A DNA stretch of 64,000 bases from Leptolyngbya sp. FACHB-8 (lineage in GTDB: Bacteria > Cyanobacteriota > Cyanobacteriia > Elainellales > Elainellaceae), in NCBI RefSeq assembly GCF_014695575.1, contig NZ_JACJOO010000087.1, positions 1-64,000 of the forward strand. Reading direction: 5' to 3'. The position numbers and the translations under genes are program-made. The notes under the pieces are model-generated. The model was given only the letters and a program-made list of their open reading frames with translations. It was not told the DNA's origin and made no database searches. Positions 17,093-26,711 of this stretch are shown here, one piece after another; the stretch's first letter is position 1; the number at the start of each line of letters is the position of its first letter.

Positions 17093-17836
17093 ATGTTAGA
17101 AGTTCAAAATTTGTCTGTCAACTATCGAAGCGTTCAGGCGCTTGAAAACGTACAGTTCAAGCTGCATCCCGGTGAGCTGGTAGGGCTGATTGGTCCCAAT
17201 GGTGCCGGTAAAAGCACGCTGCTAAAGGCGCTTCTTGGGCTGATTCCGGTCAACGACGGGCAAATTTTGTTTCATGAGCATCCAGTACGACGACTGCGGC
17301 ATCGGATCGCCTATGTGCCCCAGCGATCGCAAATTGATTGGGATTATCCCATCACAGCCTGGAACGTAGTGATGATGGCTCAAACGCCGTCTCTAGGATG
17401 GTTTCGTTCTCCCAGCCCGTCAGCCCAACGGCGCGCCCTGGAAGCGCTAGATCGGGTGGAAATGTTGCAGCTGCGTAACCGCCAAATTGGTGAGCTTTCG
17501 GGTGGGCAGCAACAGCGTGTTTTCCTCGCCCGAGCCCTGGCCCAAGAGGCTGATTTGTTTTTCTTTGACGAGCCTTTCACGGGCATTGATCGTAAAACCG
17601 AGGCGATCATGCTTCGTGTGTTTGACGAGCTGAAGAGTTTGGGTAAAACCTTGCTGGTGTGCAGCCACGAGTGGGGTGATGCGTTGCGTCGATACGATCG
17701 CCTCCTGCTCCTCAACCGCCAGCTACTGGCCAACGATCATCCTGATCAAGTGATGACCCTGGAAAACATTCAGCGGGCCTATGGTTCTAATTTGACTCCT
17801 GCTCAGCGAGCGGAAGAAGCTTTTTTGTTCTGTTAA
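17093..17836 (+). CDS. znuC: Zinc ABC transporter ATP-binding protein
   Basis: A 247-residue ABC ATPase that powers metal uptake with the permease downstream. Walker A is GPNGAGKST (near residue 38), the signature is LSGGQQQR, Walker B is LFFFDEP, and the switch His is in VCSHEWGD. Length and the HRIAYVPQRSQIDWDYPIT segment are typical of MntA/ZnuC proteins. The ATG at 17093 lies just 15 bp past the Zur-type operator. The permease gene begins 99 bp after the stop. Confidence 0.9.
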   Translation: MLEVQNLSVNYRSVQALENVQFKLHPGELVGLIGPNGAGKSTLLKALLGLIPVNDGQILFHEHPVRRLRHRIAYVPQRSQIDWDYPITAWNVVMMAQTPSLGWFRSPSPSAQRRALEALDRVEMLQLRNRQIGELSGGQQQRVFLARALAQEADLFFFDEPFTGIDRKTEAIMLRVFDELKSLGKTLLVCSHEWGDALRRYDRLLLLNRQLLANDHPDQVMTLENIQRAYGSNLTPAQRAEEAFLFC

Positions 17837-17935
17837 CTCTGGAGGTCGGTTGGCCGCCTCTGCAAAACTTAATCAGGCGAATGTCCATTTGCCTTTACCG
17901 TATTCGAACCTCGTCTAAGGGCAATCGTTTCTGCA

Positions 17936-18796
17936 ATGCTAAACCTGCTGCTTGACCCCTTCGCTTATGAATTCATGCGAAACGCGCTTCTGGTAGGGGT
18001 CTTAGTTGGTTTCCTCTGCCCGGTAGTGGGTAGTTATTTGATTGTGTTGCGAATGGCCTTGTTGGGAGATGTGATTGCCCATGCAGTCATGCCAGGCTTG
18101 GCGATCGCTCACTTCCTAAACGTGCAGCTGGCAATTGGGGCCTTTATCTCTGGTCTACTCAGTACCTTTTTAATCAATTGGATTCGCCATCAAACACGAG
18201 TCAAGGCGGATGCTGCGATGGCGCTCATCTTTTCCAGCTTTTTTGGTCTGGGAATTCTCTTGCTCACGACCCTCCGTACCCGCTTGGATCTGGAGGGGTT
18301 GCTATTTGGTGACATTCTCAGCGTTACGTTGGTAGATGCTTTGCGCACAGGGGCGATCGCTGCGGTTGTGCTGCTGCTCATTAAGTTGTTTTATAAAGAG
18401 CTTCTCTTTTTTACCTTTGACCGGTCTGGAGCAGAGGCTATGGGACTTCCGGTAAGCCTGCTGAACACGGGTTTGATGGCCGGAATTACCATGACCATCA
18501 TTGCTGGAATGCATACGGTGGGTGTAATTCTGGTTATTGCGTTAATGATCGGGCCTGCGATTGCGGCTTACCTGCTGGTTAAAGAGCTACACCTGATGAT
18601 GATTTTAGGGGGTGTGTTAGGGGCGATCGCGACTGTGATCGGAATGTATGCCAGCTATTATTTCGACTGGCCATCAGGTCCGGCGATCGCCCTGGTTGTG
18701 TTCAGCTTTTTCATCCTGGCTCTGCTGTTCAGCCCTAGCCAGGGTGTGCTGACACAGAAATGGAAGCGTATGCAAACGCATGTTCGGTCTAATTAA
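17936..18796 (+). CDS. znuB: Zinc ABC transporter permease
   Basis: A 286-residue membrane protein of the ABC-3 family with eight or nine helices, forming the channel for zinc uptake with ZnuC and ZnuA. Family features are the N-terminal LLDPFAYEFMRNALLVGVL, GDVIAHAVMPGLA and the later GMHTVGVILVIALMIGPA. It follows the ATPase gene in the same direction. The 99-bp gap between them has no obvious terminator, so one transcript is likely. Confidence 0.9.
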   Translation: MLNLLLDPFAYEFMRNALLVGVLVGFLCPVVGSYLIVLRMALLGDVIAHAVMPGLAIAHFLNVQLAIGAFISGLLSTFLINWIRHQTRVKADAAMALIFSSFFGLGILLLTTLRTRLDLEGLLFGDILSVTLVDALRTGAIAAVVLLLIKLFYKELLFFTFDRSGAEAMGLPVSLLNTGLMAGITMTIIAGMHTVGVILVIALMIGPAIAAYLLVKELHLMMILGGVLGAIATVIGMYASYYFDWPSGPAIALVVFSFFILALLFSPSQGVLTQKWKRMQTHVRSN

Positions 18797-18802
18797 ATAA
18801 CT

Positions 18803-18838
18803 ATGAAATTAGGCAGTGCTTTGGACTGCCCAATTTCA
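18803..18838 (+). terminator. Hairpin behind znuB
   Basis: TGAAATTAGGCAGT pairs with ACTGCCCAATTTCA with one bulge and a GCTTTGG loop, starting 7 bp past the znuB stop. Its place suits termination of the znuCB transcript; no strong T-run follows. Confidence 0.55.
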
Positions 18839-18937
18839 TCGCTTAAATGAGAAACCGCAGCAAAATCAGCTGATTGGAAGACTCATTAATCGCGGAATTT
18901 AGCCAAGCTAGAGATTAATTGGATCCTGGCTTGACCC

Positions 18938-19711
18938 ATGTTTGCGATCGCGGCCGAAGCTCCAGTAGCTTCCATCAACTTAATTCCTATAACAGGCCTG
19001 TTTGCCGTAACCCTGGCTCTCGTTCACCTCTTTTCAGGGCGATTGCGATTCTTGGGTACGGTTCCTCGAAGCCGCTGGCTATCGATTGGCAGTGGTGTAT
19101 CCGTTGCCTATGTATTTGTGCATGTCTTGCCAGATTTGAGCGAGGCCCAGGAATCCGTTCAACGCAGCCTGGATGAAAACCTGGCCTATTTGGAGCATCA
19201 CGTTTATTTGGTCGCGTTGCTTGGGTTGATTATTTTTTATGGGTTAGAACGCGTGGCTAAAGTATCGCGGCGGCGCAATCGTGATACAGGCCATGGCGAC
19301 ACCACCAGTGCCGGAGTGTTCTGGCTTCACATAGCGTCTTTTACAGCCTATAACATGCTCATCGGTTATCTTCTAGTCCATCGGGAAGTGCCAGGGCTGA
19401 TGAGCCTGTTGTTCTTTGCGATCGCCATGGCCCTACATTTTGTTGTGAATGATCATGGATTGCGTGAACACCACAAAAAAATGTACGACCATACCGGTCG
19501 CTGGATTTTAGCCGCTGCCATCATCGCCGGATGGGTGATTGGCAGTGCAACTGAGCTTTCGGAGGCAGCGATCGCAATGCTATTCGCATTTCTTGCAGGA
19601 GGTGTCGTGCTCAACGTGTTGAAGGAAGAACTCCCCGAAGAAAGAGAAAGTCGCTTCTGGTCGTTTGTTCTTGGAGCCGGTGGATATACAGCGTTGCTGC
19701 TGGTGCTATAG
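18938..19711 (+). CDS. ZIP-like integral membrane protein
   Basis: A 257-residue protein with about eight hydrophobic helices. The segment VAYVFVHVLPDLSEAQ and the closing AFLAGGVVLNVLKEELPEE resemble helices of ZIP metal transporters. His-rich stretches occur at LREHHKKMYDH and near RDTGHGD. The canonical HNxPEG motif of helix IV is not present, so transport activity is uncertain. Its place right after znuCB supports a role in metal handling. ATG at 18938 is the first start; there is no strong RBS. Confidence 0.65.
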   Translation: MFAIAAEAPVASINLIPITGLFAVTLALVHLFSGRLRFLGTVPRSRWLSIGSGVSVAYVFVHVLPDLSEAQESVQRSLDENLAYLEHHVYLVALLGLIIFYGLERVAKVSRRRNRDTGHGDTTSAGVFWLHIASFTAYNMLIGYLLVHREVPGLMSLLFFAIAMALHFVVNDHGLREHHKKMYDHTGRWILAAAIIAGWVIGSATELSEAAIAMLFAFLAGGVVLNVLKEELPEERESRFWSFVLGAGGYTALLLVL

Positions 19712-19734
19712 CTTATCCTCATTACCGATTTGCT

Positions 19735-19784
19735 AGCAATGAAATGAGATGTGGAACCGCAGTTCCACATCTCATTTCATTGCT
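19735..19784. repeat. Family E hairpin
   Basis: A 23-bp perfect stem (19735-19757 with 19762-19784, CGCA loop) followed by CCATTCAGCAACG. Related ends occur at 134-152, 23801-23818/23914-23924 and 61091-61163. It lies 23 bp past the stop of the ZIP-like gene. Confidence 0.8.
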
Positions 19785-19871
19785 CCATTCAGCAACGCCC
19801 CAATTTGTATAGCAATAGCCATTGTGGTTGGGCCATCCCCCTCTTCCTTCTAATAGCAATGGCTGGAGTTA

Positions 19872-19955
19872 TATAGCGCTATGCGCGCTGATTAAGTCCA
19901 GTTGGGTGTTTCGTTCCCATCCCACTGGACTTAATGCACTTGCACATTGCTGTAA
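19872..19955. repeat. Family D palindromic element, copy 4 (diverged)
   Basis: Outer ends TATAGCGCTATGCGCG and CACTTGCACATTGCTGTA match the other D copies. The core stem here is ATTAAGTCCAGT(T)GGG, paired with CCCACTGGACTTAAT. The core sequence differs from D1 and D2, which have GGTGGTGTGGGGC. Confidence 0.7.
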
Positions 19956-19966
19956 GCTTTGTAAGC

Positions 19967-22900
19967 TTAGGCGATCGCGAAATTACGACTTGTGAGTTGG
20001 CCCACTCGAACATTTTCCAAGGTTGCCAAAGTCACAAATGTGGTGCCAGCCCCAACACCATCCTGATCGATTTGTATACGGGTAGAGGTACCTGATGCCG
20101 ATAGCCGCACATAGCGGTCAAACCGGGCAAAGGGTGTACCCGTACGGAACGGAGTTGTACGGAACAACGGTGACAAATCAATGACATCCTGCCCTACCTG
20201 GAAGCCACGGATAATATCACCTTTTTCAGTCAGGCTGTTGTAACGGAAAGCATCGGTTCCCAATCCGCCTGTTAAGGTATCGGTTCCCAAACCACCGACG
20301 AGAATATCGTTACCATCTCCGCCATTCAATAGGTCATTTCCAGCATCCCCCTGAAGCAGATCATTTCCAGCATCGCCTGAGAGCTGATCGTTACCTACTC
20401 TGGCAAGCAGTCGATCGTTGCCGGCTCCACCGAAGATTACATCTGAACCAATCTCACCATTTAGAAGGTCATTGCCCTCTAATCCTCGGATTGTATCGTT
20501 ACCCCCTGCTCCAGAAAGAGTGTCATTCGCCCGCGTACCCAGGATGGTTTCATTACCTGACTTTCCCGTGAAACGGCGACCTACAGACCCTCCAGAGAAA
20601 TTGATGTTGGCAGGAGCCAAGGCCATTGTGCCTCGCTTCCAGGAAACGGCCGCTCCTGTAGCCAAAAGATTGCCTGCCAAATCGGCAATACCAGAGCTTG
20701 TTGCCAGAATACTGAGCGTGTACGAACCATCCAGAGTGGTTAGACCTGTCAGATTGCTCAGGGTATAGCTTGTCTGGCTGCTGTTAGCAGTTAAGGTTGC
20801 TCCTGCCAGGTTAAGGGCGACTCCATTACGAGTGAGAGATACATCTGCAATGTCAACCCCTGTCACCGATTCATTGAATGTAAAGCTCAGGCTGCTGGTT
20901 GCAACATTGTCGCGCCCATCTTGTACAACCGGGGAAACAGCTACCACACTAACTGTAGGAGCGGTCGTATCGATAAGAATGCCACTGGTATTCGGGCTTC
21001 CAGGAAGTGTCAGGACGGCATTATGATTTGATGCGTCCTGAAGGGTTGCGCCATTCAGATTAAGGGTGTCCAGGGTGATGCCATCAGTATCTGAATCTGT
21101 ACTGGCTACGGTGTAACGGAAGACCAGTTGCTTAGTACCTGTACCTGAAACGTAGACAGCATTGGCTAGCCCGCTATTCAAGTTCAGTCCTAACGATGGG
21201 ATACCGTTATCAGTATTGACATTCACCACTTCACTGAAATTGAGCGTAAAATCAAGAGCCTGATCGGCCCGGTAACGGCCTGCATTCGGTGCTTCCACCA
21301 ATAAGATACTGGGTTCATCAGATCCAATTAGAATACCGCTTGTGGAAGGAATTCCATTTAAAGCCAGAGACGCGTTATTGCCGTTCGCATCACGGATGGT
21401 ACTTCCATCCAATACAAGGGCTGTACCCAAAACAATACCATCACTATCTAAATCACCTTCAGCCACGGTGTAGCGGAACAGTAATGTGTTGCTACCGTTT
21501 CCGGAGATGTAGGTTGCGTTGACGGCACGGTTTGCCAGAATCAGGGAAAGTTTCGGTGTTCCGTTGCTCGTATTCAGCGTTACGGCTTCTGAAAAGGTAA
21601 TGGTAAAGTTCAGGTTTTGCCCCACCTGATAAATGTTATTAGCGGGTAAGGCAACACCCGTAACGCTAGGAGCTATACCATCGATTTGAATACCCGCAGT
21701 GGTTCCCAAAGGGGGGAACGTGAGAGGGCTATTGGTGTTTGCGCTATCACGAACTGTGGCATTACCGGTTAACTCCAGGCTAGTTCCTACGGTAATACCA
21801 TTAGTGTCTAACTGGCCGTTGCTGACGGTGTACCGGAAGGTATGTCTGGTCGCCGATGTACCATCTCCTACGAGCGTAGCGTAGACAACCTCACCACTAT
21901 CGAGAGTAATGGGAATACGAACGCTCCCACCACCTAAGTTAATGGTGACTGCTTTTGAAAAGGTAACGGTAAAGTCCAGGTTTTCCCCGATGGTATAGGT
22001 GCGATCGCCTGGCAAACTCACACTATCAATGCCGAGCCTGTCCAACAGTTGGTAAAGTTCTACATCACCATTGGTATCTGTAGCTTGAAAGAATAGGTTG
22101 TCGTTGACAACTGTAAATCCCTTTGGAGAAGAACTGGCAGATTGATTGATATCAATTTTGACTGGGTTGTTATTCGTATCTAAGTAATACAGTTCGGTGT
22201 CGCCATCAACTGTTGCTTGAAAGAATAACTTACCGTTGAAGCTTGTTAGGAATTTAGGTGTAGAACTTCCTGTTGCACTGATATCAAGTTTAACGGGTGT
22301 ATTGTCTGGCCTTAAGTAATACAGTTCTATATCCCCGTTATCATCCGTACCCTGAAAGAATAGCCGACCTTCTACATTCGCCAAATATTGAGGAAAAGAA
22401 CTGCCTGTAGGATTGATATCAATCTTGGTGGGAACTTTGTTGGCGTCTAAATAATAAAGTTCATAATCGCCTGTCGTGTCAACAGCCTGGAAAAATAGAG
22501 TGCCATTAACGTTAGTCAAGAACTGGGGAAAAGAGCTACCACTCTGGTTAATGCCAATTGCGACTGGGTTGTTGGAACTATCAAGGTAATACAACTCATA
22601 ATCATTATTGACGTTTGCTGAGAAATATAAAGTGTTATTGACATTGACGAAAGAGGTGGGAAATGAGCTACCTGCAGGATTGATATCAATTTCTACAGGG
22701 GTACCATTAGCGTTTAAATACCAAAGCTCATAGTCTTCATTTTCATTCACGTCAGTCGCTTGAAAAAATAAGGTGCCGTTATAGTTAAACAGCTGGTTTG
22801 GATAAGAGCTACCTGTTAAGTTGGCGTCAATCTTGATGGGGCTCTTATTTTCGTCTAGATAGTAAAGTTCCCAATCACGAGTGACACCAACACCACTAAA

Positions 22901-23128
22901 AAATACCGCGTCATTAATACTTACAAAGGAACGAGCATAGGAACTACCGATAGGGTTCACATCAATCTTTACAGGAGTATTGGTGCTGTCCAAATAATAC
23001 AATTCATAATCTTCTACACCATTAACAGTATCTACAGCTCCAAAGAAAAGAGTACCGTTAGCACTTGCCAAATAGCTTGGAAAGGAACTGCCGTTTCCAA
23101 CAACATCAATCTTTTGCAACTCAATGAC
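19967..23128 (-). CDS. Large RTX calcium-binding repeat protein
   Basis: About 1053 residues. Eight repeats of about 45 residues come first (core GTLFFQA..ELYYLD..N.PVKIDIN..GSS), a variant of the ELWxxDGT repeat in which W is mostly Y. Three Ig-like modules of about 118 residues follow (LDFTVTFSKAVT..FRYTV..GI), then a fourth diverged one ending AVSWKRGT. Next come about nine RTX nonapeptides (GGAGNDRL, GDAGNDLL) that bind Ca2+, and a C-terminal RTX-type tail that acts as a type I secretion signal. It should be exported by an ABC/TolC system; none is encoded here. I start at ATG 23128, with an AG-rich ribosome site; an in-frame ATG at 23179 adds 17 residues without one. Adhesion or surface-layer roles are possible but unproven. 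Confidence 0.88.
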   Translation of the reverse strand, partial: VIELQKIDVVGNGSSFPSYLASANGTLFFGAVDTVNGVEDYELYYLDSTNTPVKIDVNPIGSSYARSFVSINDAVFFSGVGVTRDWELYYLDENKSPIKIDANLTGSSYPNQLFNYNGTLFFQATDVNENEDYELWYLNANGTPVEIDINPAGSSFPTSFVNVNNTLYFSANVNNDYELYYLDSSNNPVAIGINQSGSSFPQFLTNVNGTLFFQAVDTTGDYELYYLDANKVPTKIDINPTGSSFPQYLANVEGRLFFQGTDDNGDIELYYLRPDNTPVKLDISATGSSTPKFLTSFNGKLFFQATVDGDTELYYLDTNNNPVKIDINQSASSSPKGFTVVNDNLFFQATDTNGDVELYQLLDRLGIDSVSLPGDRTYTIGENLDFTVTFSKAVTINLGGGSVRIPITLDSGEVVYATLVGDGTSATRHTFRYTVSNGQLDTNGITVGTSLELTGNATVRDSANTNSPLTFPPLGTTAGIQIDGIAPSVTGVALPANNIYQVGQNLNFTITFSEAVTLNTSNGTPKLSLILANRAVNATYISGNGSNTLLFRYTVAEGDLDSDGIVLGTALVLDGSTIRDANGNNASLALNGIPSTSGILIGSDEPSILLVEAPNAGRYRADQALDFTLNFSEVVNVNTDNGIPSLGLNLNSGLANAVYVSGTGTKQLVFRYTVASTDSDTDGITLDTLNLNGATLQDASNHNAVLTLPGSPNTSGILIDTTAPTVSVVAVSPVVQDGRDNVATSSLSFTFNESVTGVDIADVSLTRNGVALNLAGATLTANSSQTSYTLSNLTGLTTLDGSYTLSILATSSGIADLAGNLLATGAAVSWKRGTMALAPANINFSGGSVGRRFTGKSGNETILGTRANDTLSGAGGNDTIRGLEGNDLLNGEIGSDVIFGGAGNDRLLARVGNDQLSGDAGNDLLQGDAGNDLLNGGDGNDILVGGLGTDTLTGGLGTDAFRYNSLTEKGDIIRGFQVGQDVIDLSPLFRTTPFRTGTPFARFDRYVRLSASGTSTRIQIDQDGVGAGTTFVTLATLENVRVGQLTSRNFAIA

Positions 23129-24041
23129 CATTTCTCTAGCCTTCAAAATTTTTCTTGAGGAAATTTCAAAACAACGCATGAACCATCTTGAAGGGCCGGA
23201 TAATCGGGTTATGCTGCTCTTAAGTGTCTATACAGATGTTTTCAGGTGCTGCTATGAAGTAAAACCCATGAGTTACCTACGTACCCATAGTTTATCTATG
23301 TAAACCCCCTTAGGTCGTTCTTTAATGTAAGAATTCACAAGTACTTTGTAATATGTTTCTTTAATCTAAAGAACGAGTAAAAAGCTTCCCTGAAGCCCCT
23401 AAAACTGCAAGAATTCCGGTACTAATTTCTCGAAAATACTTTAATAAAACTTTTCCGTGTATTTACATAAGCCCGTTTTATGTCAGTCCTAAATAACTTG
23501 TAAGATGGGTTTTGAGAAGTGGAGTCGGTGCAGATCAATCTATCTCTCAAAACCTTTTGAAATTGCTATATTTCCGATCACTGGATGCAACAGGAACAGT
23601 CCTGATTTGCTCAGATTTTGTATGTAAAGTCAGTATTACAGTGGTCTAAAATTTATTTTGGAGAGCTATAAAACTCATGATTTAACTCGTAAAAATACTG
23701 AAAGTTTGTATTTTTCTATTTCATTTTAAGGTTGAGAAACGTGGCATGGCTCATATCTTACATCTGTTCATAGACAGTCCCAACAATCTGGTAGGACATA
23801 CATCTCATTTCATAGCTCTATAGCGATGTGCAAGTGCGTTAAGTACAGCAACGGTGGTGTGGGGCACTTCGTGCCCCACACCACCGTACTTAATCAACGT
23901 GCACAGCGCTATATTCAGCAACGGAGAAAATTGAGTTTTAGAGATGGTGTTTTTCGGGGAGTAATTTCTGCCCGAGTTAATGCTGGTGTTCCAGATGTGT
24001 GAAGGAACACTTTATGCCCCGTCACACTCCATCCACATATT
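23129..24041. other. Non-coding region between RTX gene and family B element
   Basis: About 680 bp of AT-rich sequence upstream of the RTX gene without an open frame or recognisable RNA, then a family D element inserted in a family E half-hairpin (23801-23924). The RTX promoter should lie in the first 200 bp, but I cannot place -35/-10 boxes with confidence. A decayed relative of the 1457-1512 hairpin is visible near 23994-24036. Confidence 0.45.
23819..23913. repeat. Family D palindromic element, copy 2, nested in family E
   Basis: A 95-bp element from TATAGCGATG to CAGCGCTATA. Its core is a perfect hairpin, CGGTGGTGTGGGGCAC-ttc-GTGCCCCACACCACCG. It is the inverse of the copy at 39591-39685 and has the same length. 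The left flank ACATCTCATTTCATAGCTC and right flank TTCAGCAACG join into a family E sequence (compare 19767-19797), so D appears to have inserted into E. Confidence 0.82.
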
Positions 24042-24173
24042 CAGCAATTCTCAGTACGGGCTTCAAAGCTGAGAGTTCGTGCCCGAAGGGCACGAACTCT
24101 CAGCTTTGAAGCCCGAAAATAGCCCGCCGAAGGTGGGCTATTTTCGGGTTGGATTCCAAAATGAGAATTGCTG
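24042..24173. repeat. Family B two-armed element, copy 1, with 9-bp target duplication
   Basis: 132 bp with terminal inverted repeats CAGCAATTCTCA and TGAGAATTGCTG. Two perfect internal hairpins: arm 1 is 27 bp with GAA loop (starts GGGCTTCAAAGC), and arm 2 is 17 bp (starts CCCGAAAATAGC). The direct repeat CCACATATT flanks it at 24033-24041 and 24174-24182. There is no coding capacity. It reads as a MITE-like mobile element. Confidence 0.9.
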
Positions 24174-24206
24174 CCACATATTTGAGAAACCCAATTTAAT
24201 CCCCGA

Positions 24207-24962
24207 TCAGCCACCTAGCTTGCTCAAGGCAAATGCAGCCAGAAAACCGCATACGGTGATCAAACCTGTAAACTCATGAGCTTTTTCAAAGGCTTCGGGC
24301 ATCATCGTATCGGCAATCATTGCCAGGATGCCACCAGCAGCGATCGCAATCGTGGCTGCAATAACTTCTGCTGAAAAATGGCTGAAGACAGCATCCCCCA
24401 ACAATGCGGCAAGTCCTGACAGAATTGCAATACTGCCCCAAACACCGAAGACGTACTTCAGCGATCGCCCGGCCCGCTTCATCCCTGCTGCACTGGACAG
24501 CCCTTCGGGCACATTGGAGAGAAAAACTGCTGCTACCGTTACCCAACTGACCACGCCCCCCTCAATCATGCTGATGCCAATGGCAATCGATTCAGGAATA
24601 CCGTCGAGAAGGGCGCCTACGGCGATCGCCAGACCACTTCCCTCTTGCTCATCCTCCTGGGCTTGGTGGCCGCCTGAACGCTTGCGGTGCTTTGCCCCGC
24701 GCTGCTCCAGGTAAAGGTTTACTGCGGTGTAAATTGCTGCCCCTAAGAGGAACCCGATCGCTGTGGAGTCAAAGCCACCCCGGCTAAAGGCTTCATCCAT
24801 CAGCTCAAAGGCCAGAGCCGAGATTAATACCCCGGCACCGAAGGCCATAATAGCCGCAATCACTCGTTGGGAAATTCTAGTGTAATACCCTACGGCTGCA
24901 CCCAGTAGTAGCGCTGATCCGGCCAAGAGCCCCCACAAACCTGCTTGTAACCAAAGTGGCAT
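24207..24962 (-). CDS. ZIP family metal transporter
   Basis: About 251 residues and eight helices. Helix IV has LLDGIPESIAIGI and helix V has LSNVPEGLSSA, the paired ZIP motifs that bind the metal in the pore. A polar loop with HRKRSGGHQAQEDEQEGSG between helices III and IV is a typical metal-sensing loop. It should move Zn2+ or a similar divalent ion. I start at ATG 24962 because the frame upstream (to 25064) lacks a membrane signal and the family begins with this first helix. A Zur box was not seen upstream; a family A element lies 117 bp from the start. Confidence 0.88.
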   Translation of the reverse strand: MPLWLQAGLWGLLAGSALLLGAAVGYYTRISQRVIAAIMAFGAGVLISALAFELMDEAFSRGGFDSTAIGFLLGAAIYTAVNLYLEQRGAKHRKRSGGHQAQEDEQEGSGLAIAVGALLDGIPESIAIGISMIEGGVVSWVTVAAVFLSNVPEGLSSAAGMKRAGRSLKYVFGVWGSIAILSGLAALLGDAVFSHFSAEVIAATIAIAAGGILAMIADTMMPEAFEKAHEFTGLITVCGFLAAFALSKLGG

Positions 24963-25079
24963 AACTGTCTTTCCTGCCCATTCACTGATGAGTTGCCTGA
25001 AATGGTGCGATCGCAACCCCACTTTGAGTGAATCGCCTTTGCTAGAAAAAACACACTGCCTCAAGCATTAATTCACTTA

Positions 25080-25201
25080 ACCTCAGTTCGGGATAAGCTG
25101 AAGTGCCCATTTTGGCGTGCGCAAAGCACACGCCAAAATGAGCGTTTTCGAGTGCCGCGCAGCGCGCGGCACTCGAAAATGCCCTTAACCCGAACTCAGG
25201 T
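25080..25201. repeat. Family A three-way element, complete copy with target duplication
   Basis: 122 bp from ACCTCAGTTCGGG to CCCGAACTCAGGT. Arm 1 is 25108-25140 (15 bp with one wobble) and arm 2 is 25142-25182 (19 bp with one wobble). The direct repeat TCACTTA lies at 25073-25079 and 25202-25208. It is the same length as the copy at 49948. It sits between the ZIP start and the HMG-CoA reductase gene. Confidence 0.88.
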
Positions 25202-25388
25202 TCACTTAGGGCCTACAAATTTTGGTTTTGTTATGGGCAGATACTTTGTGAACTTGTGCAAAGCGCCTGCTGTCAAACCCTAGGTACAGTGTTCAGTTTG
25301 AGGAATTGGTACCTGACCCGACCGTATTTCAGTTTGAAGGGAATACCTTAGACATATCTCCTCTCAAACTTTTGTCCTACGCTCGGTT

Positions 25389-26672
25389 ATGTCTACTCAC
25401 TACCGTCAGGCTGCCCATTATTTAGATGAATTGCTGAAAGTTGGTAACTTTGAGCAACTCGAAGAACGTTTGCAACCCCGAGTTGCAGAAGTCACATCCC
25501 GAATACCCGGGGGGGCTCGCATGACTCCCGAGGCGATCGCTAAGCGTTGGCAGGTTTTGAATGCATCAGCGGAGGTGCAGGGGGCGATCGCTGACCCCAT
25601 CACGATTGGCCACATGGACTGCTATCGCCGCCATATTGAAAATTTCATTGGCACCGTCAAAATCCCTGTTGGTATTGCAGGGCCTTTGCAGGTAAATGGG
25701 CTCTATGCGCAGGGGAGTTATTACATTCCTCTCGCTACAACGGAAGCAGCGTTGGTGGCTTCCTACAATCGAGGGGCGCAACTGATGACAGCAGCAGGCG
25801 GTTGCTCGTCGCTGTTACTGACAGAAGGGGTGACCCGTGCGCCAGGCTTTGCGTTTCGCAGCTTATCAGAAGCCGGGAAGTTTATGATGTGGGCGATCGC
25901 CCAACAACCTACCTTTAAGCAAATTGCTGAGTCCACTACCCGCCACGGCGAACTGGTCGATATACGTTTGACGGTGGAAGGCAACCACGTTTACCTGGAA
26001 TTCCAGTTCACCACGGGTGATGCGGCCGGGCAAAATATGGTGACGATCGCCACGGAAGCCATCTGTCATTACATCCATGAAAATACTCCCATTCAACCCC
26101 AATACAGCTTTGTAGAGGCCAATTTATCTGGAGATAAGAAGGCCAGTGCCCAATCATTCCTATCGGTGCGGGGCAAAAAGGTAACGGCAGAGGTGTTGTT
26201 GCCTGGAGCCCTGGTGGAGAAGCACCTGCATACGACGCCTCGGGCGATGGAAAATTATTGGCGGATGTCAGCGATCGGTGGTACTCTTACAGGCACCATT
26301 GGGGTGCAGGGGCACTACGCCAACGGTCTGGCGGCGTTGTATCTGGCCTGTGGTCAAGATGTGGCCTGTGTGGCGGAGTCGGCAATTGGGGTGACTCGGT
26401 TTGAGGTAACGGCAGCCGACGACCTGTATGCCTGTGTAACCGTGCCTAATTTGATTGTGGGAACGGTTGGCGGTGGCACCAGTCTTCCCAGCCAACAGGC
26501 TTGTTTACAATTGATGGGCCTGGCAGGTAGTGGTCATGCCCGCGCCTTTGCAGAAGTGTGTGCAGGCTTGTTGCTGGCTGGGGAACTGTCCATTATTGGT
26601 GCGCTGGCTTCGGGAGAGTTTACCCGAGCCCACCAACGGTTAGCCCGTGGACGTGAGCCTGAACAGGAATAG
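25389..26672 (+). CDS. Class I 3-hydroxy-3-methylglutaryl-CoA reductase
   Basis: A 427-residue protein that should reduce HMG-CoA to mevalonate with NADPH. The four catalytic residues of class I enzymes are all present: E84 in ENFIGTVKIPVG, K250 in SGDKK, D324 in CGQDVA and H415 in FTRAHQ. The nucleotide and substrate loops TTEAALVAS, GDAAGQNM and GTVGGGT are also seen. There are no membrane helices, as in prokaryotic forms. This is unusual, since cyanobacteria are expected to make isoprenoids by the MEP route and no other mevalonate gene is in the window. A UbiA-type prenyltransferase (40 bp downstream) and a dikinase follow in the same direction, so a dedicated isoprenoid-linked product is likely. 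Confidence 0.93.
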   Translation: MSTHYRQAAHYLDELLKVGNFEQLEERLQPRVAEVTSRIPGGARMTPEAIAKRWQVLNASAEVQGAIADPITIGHMDCYRRHIENFIGTVKIPVGIAGPLQVNGLYAQGSYYIPLATTEAALVASYNRGAQLMTAAGGCSSLLLTEGVTRAPGFAFRSLSEAGKFMMWAIAQQPTFKQIAESTTRHGELVDIRLTVEGNHVYLEFQFTTGDAAGQNMVTIATEAICHYIHENTPIQPQYSFVEANLSGDKKASAQSFLSVRGKKVTAEVLLPGALVEKHLHTTPRAMENYWRMSAIGGTLTGTIGVQGHYANGLAALYLACGQDVACVAESAIGVTRFEVTAADDLYACVTVPNLIVGTVGGGTSLPSQQACLQLMGLAGSGHARAFAEVCAGLLLAGELSIIGALASGEFTRAHQRLARGREPEQE

Positions 26673-26711
26673 GCATATAAAAAGTATTACATTGCAGGAT
26701 TGACTGCTCCT

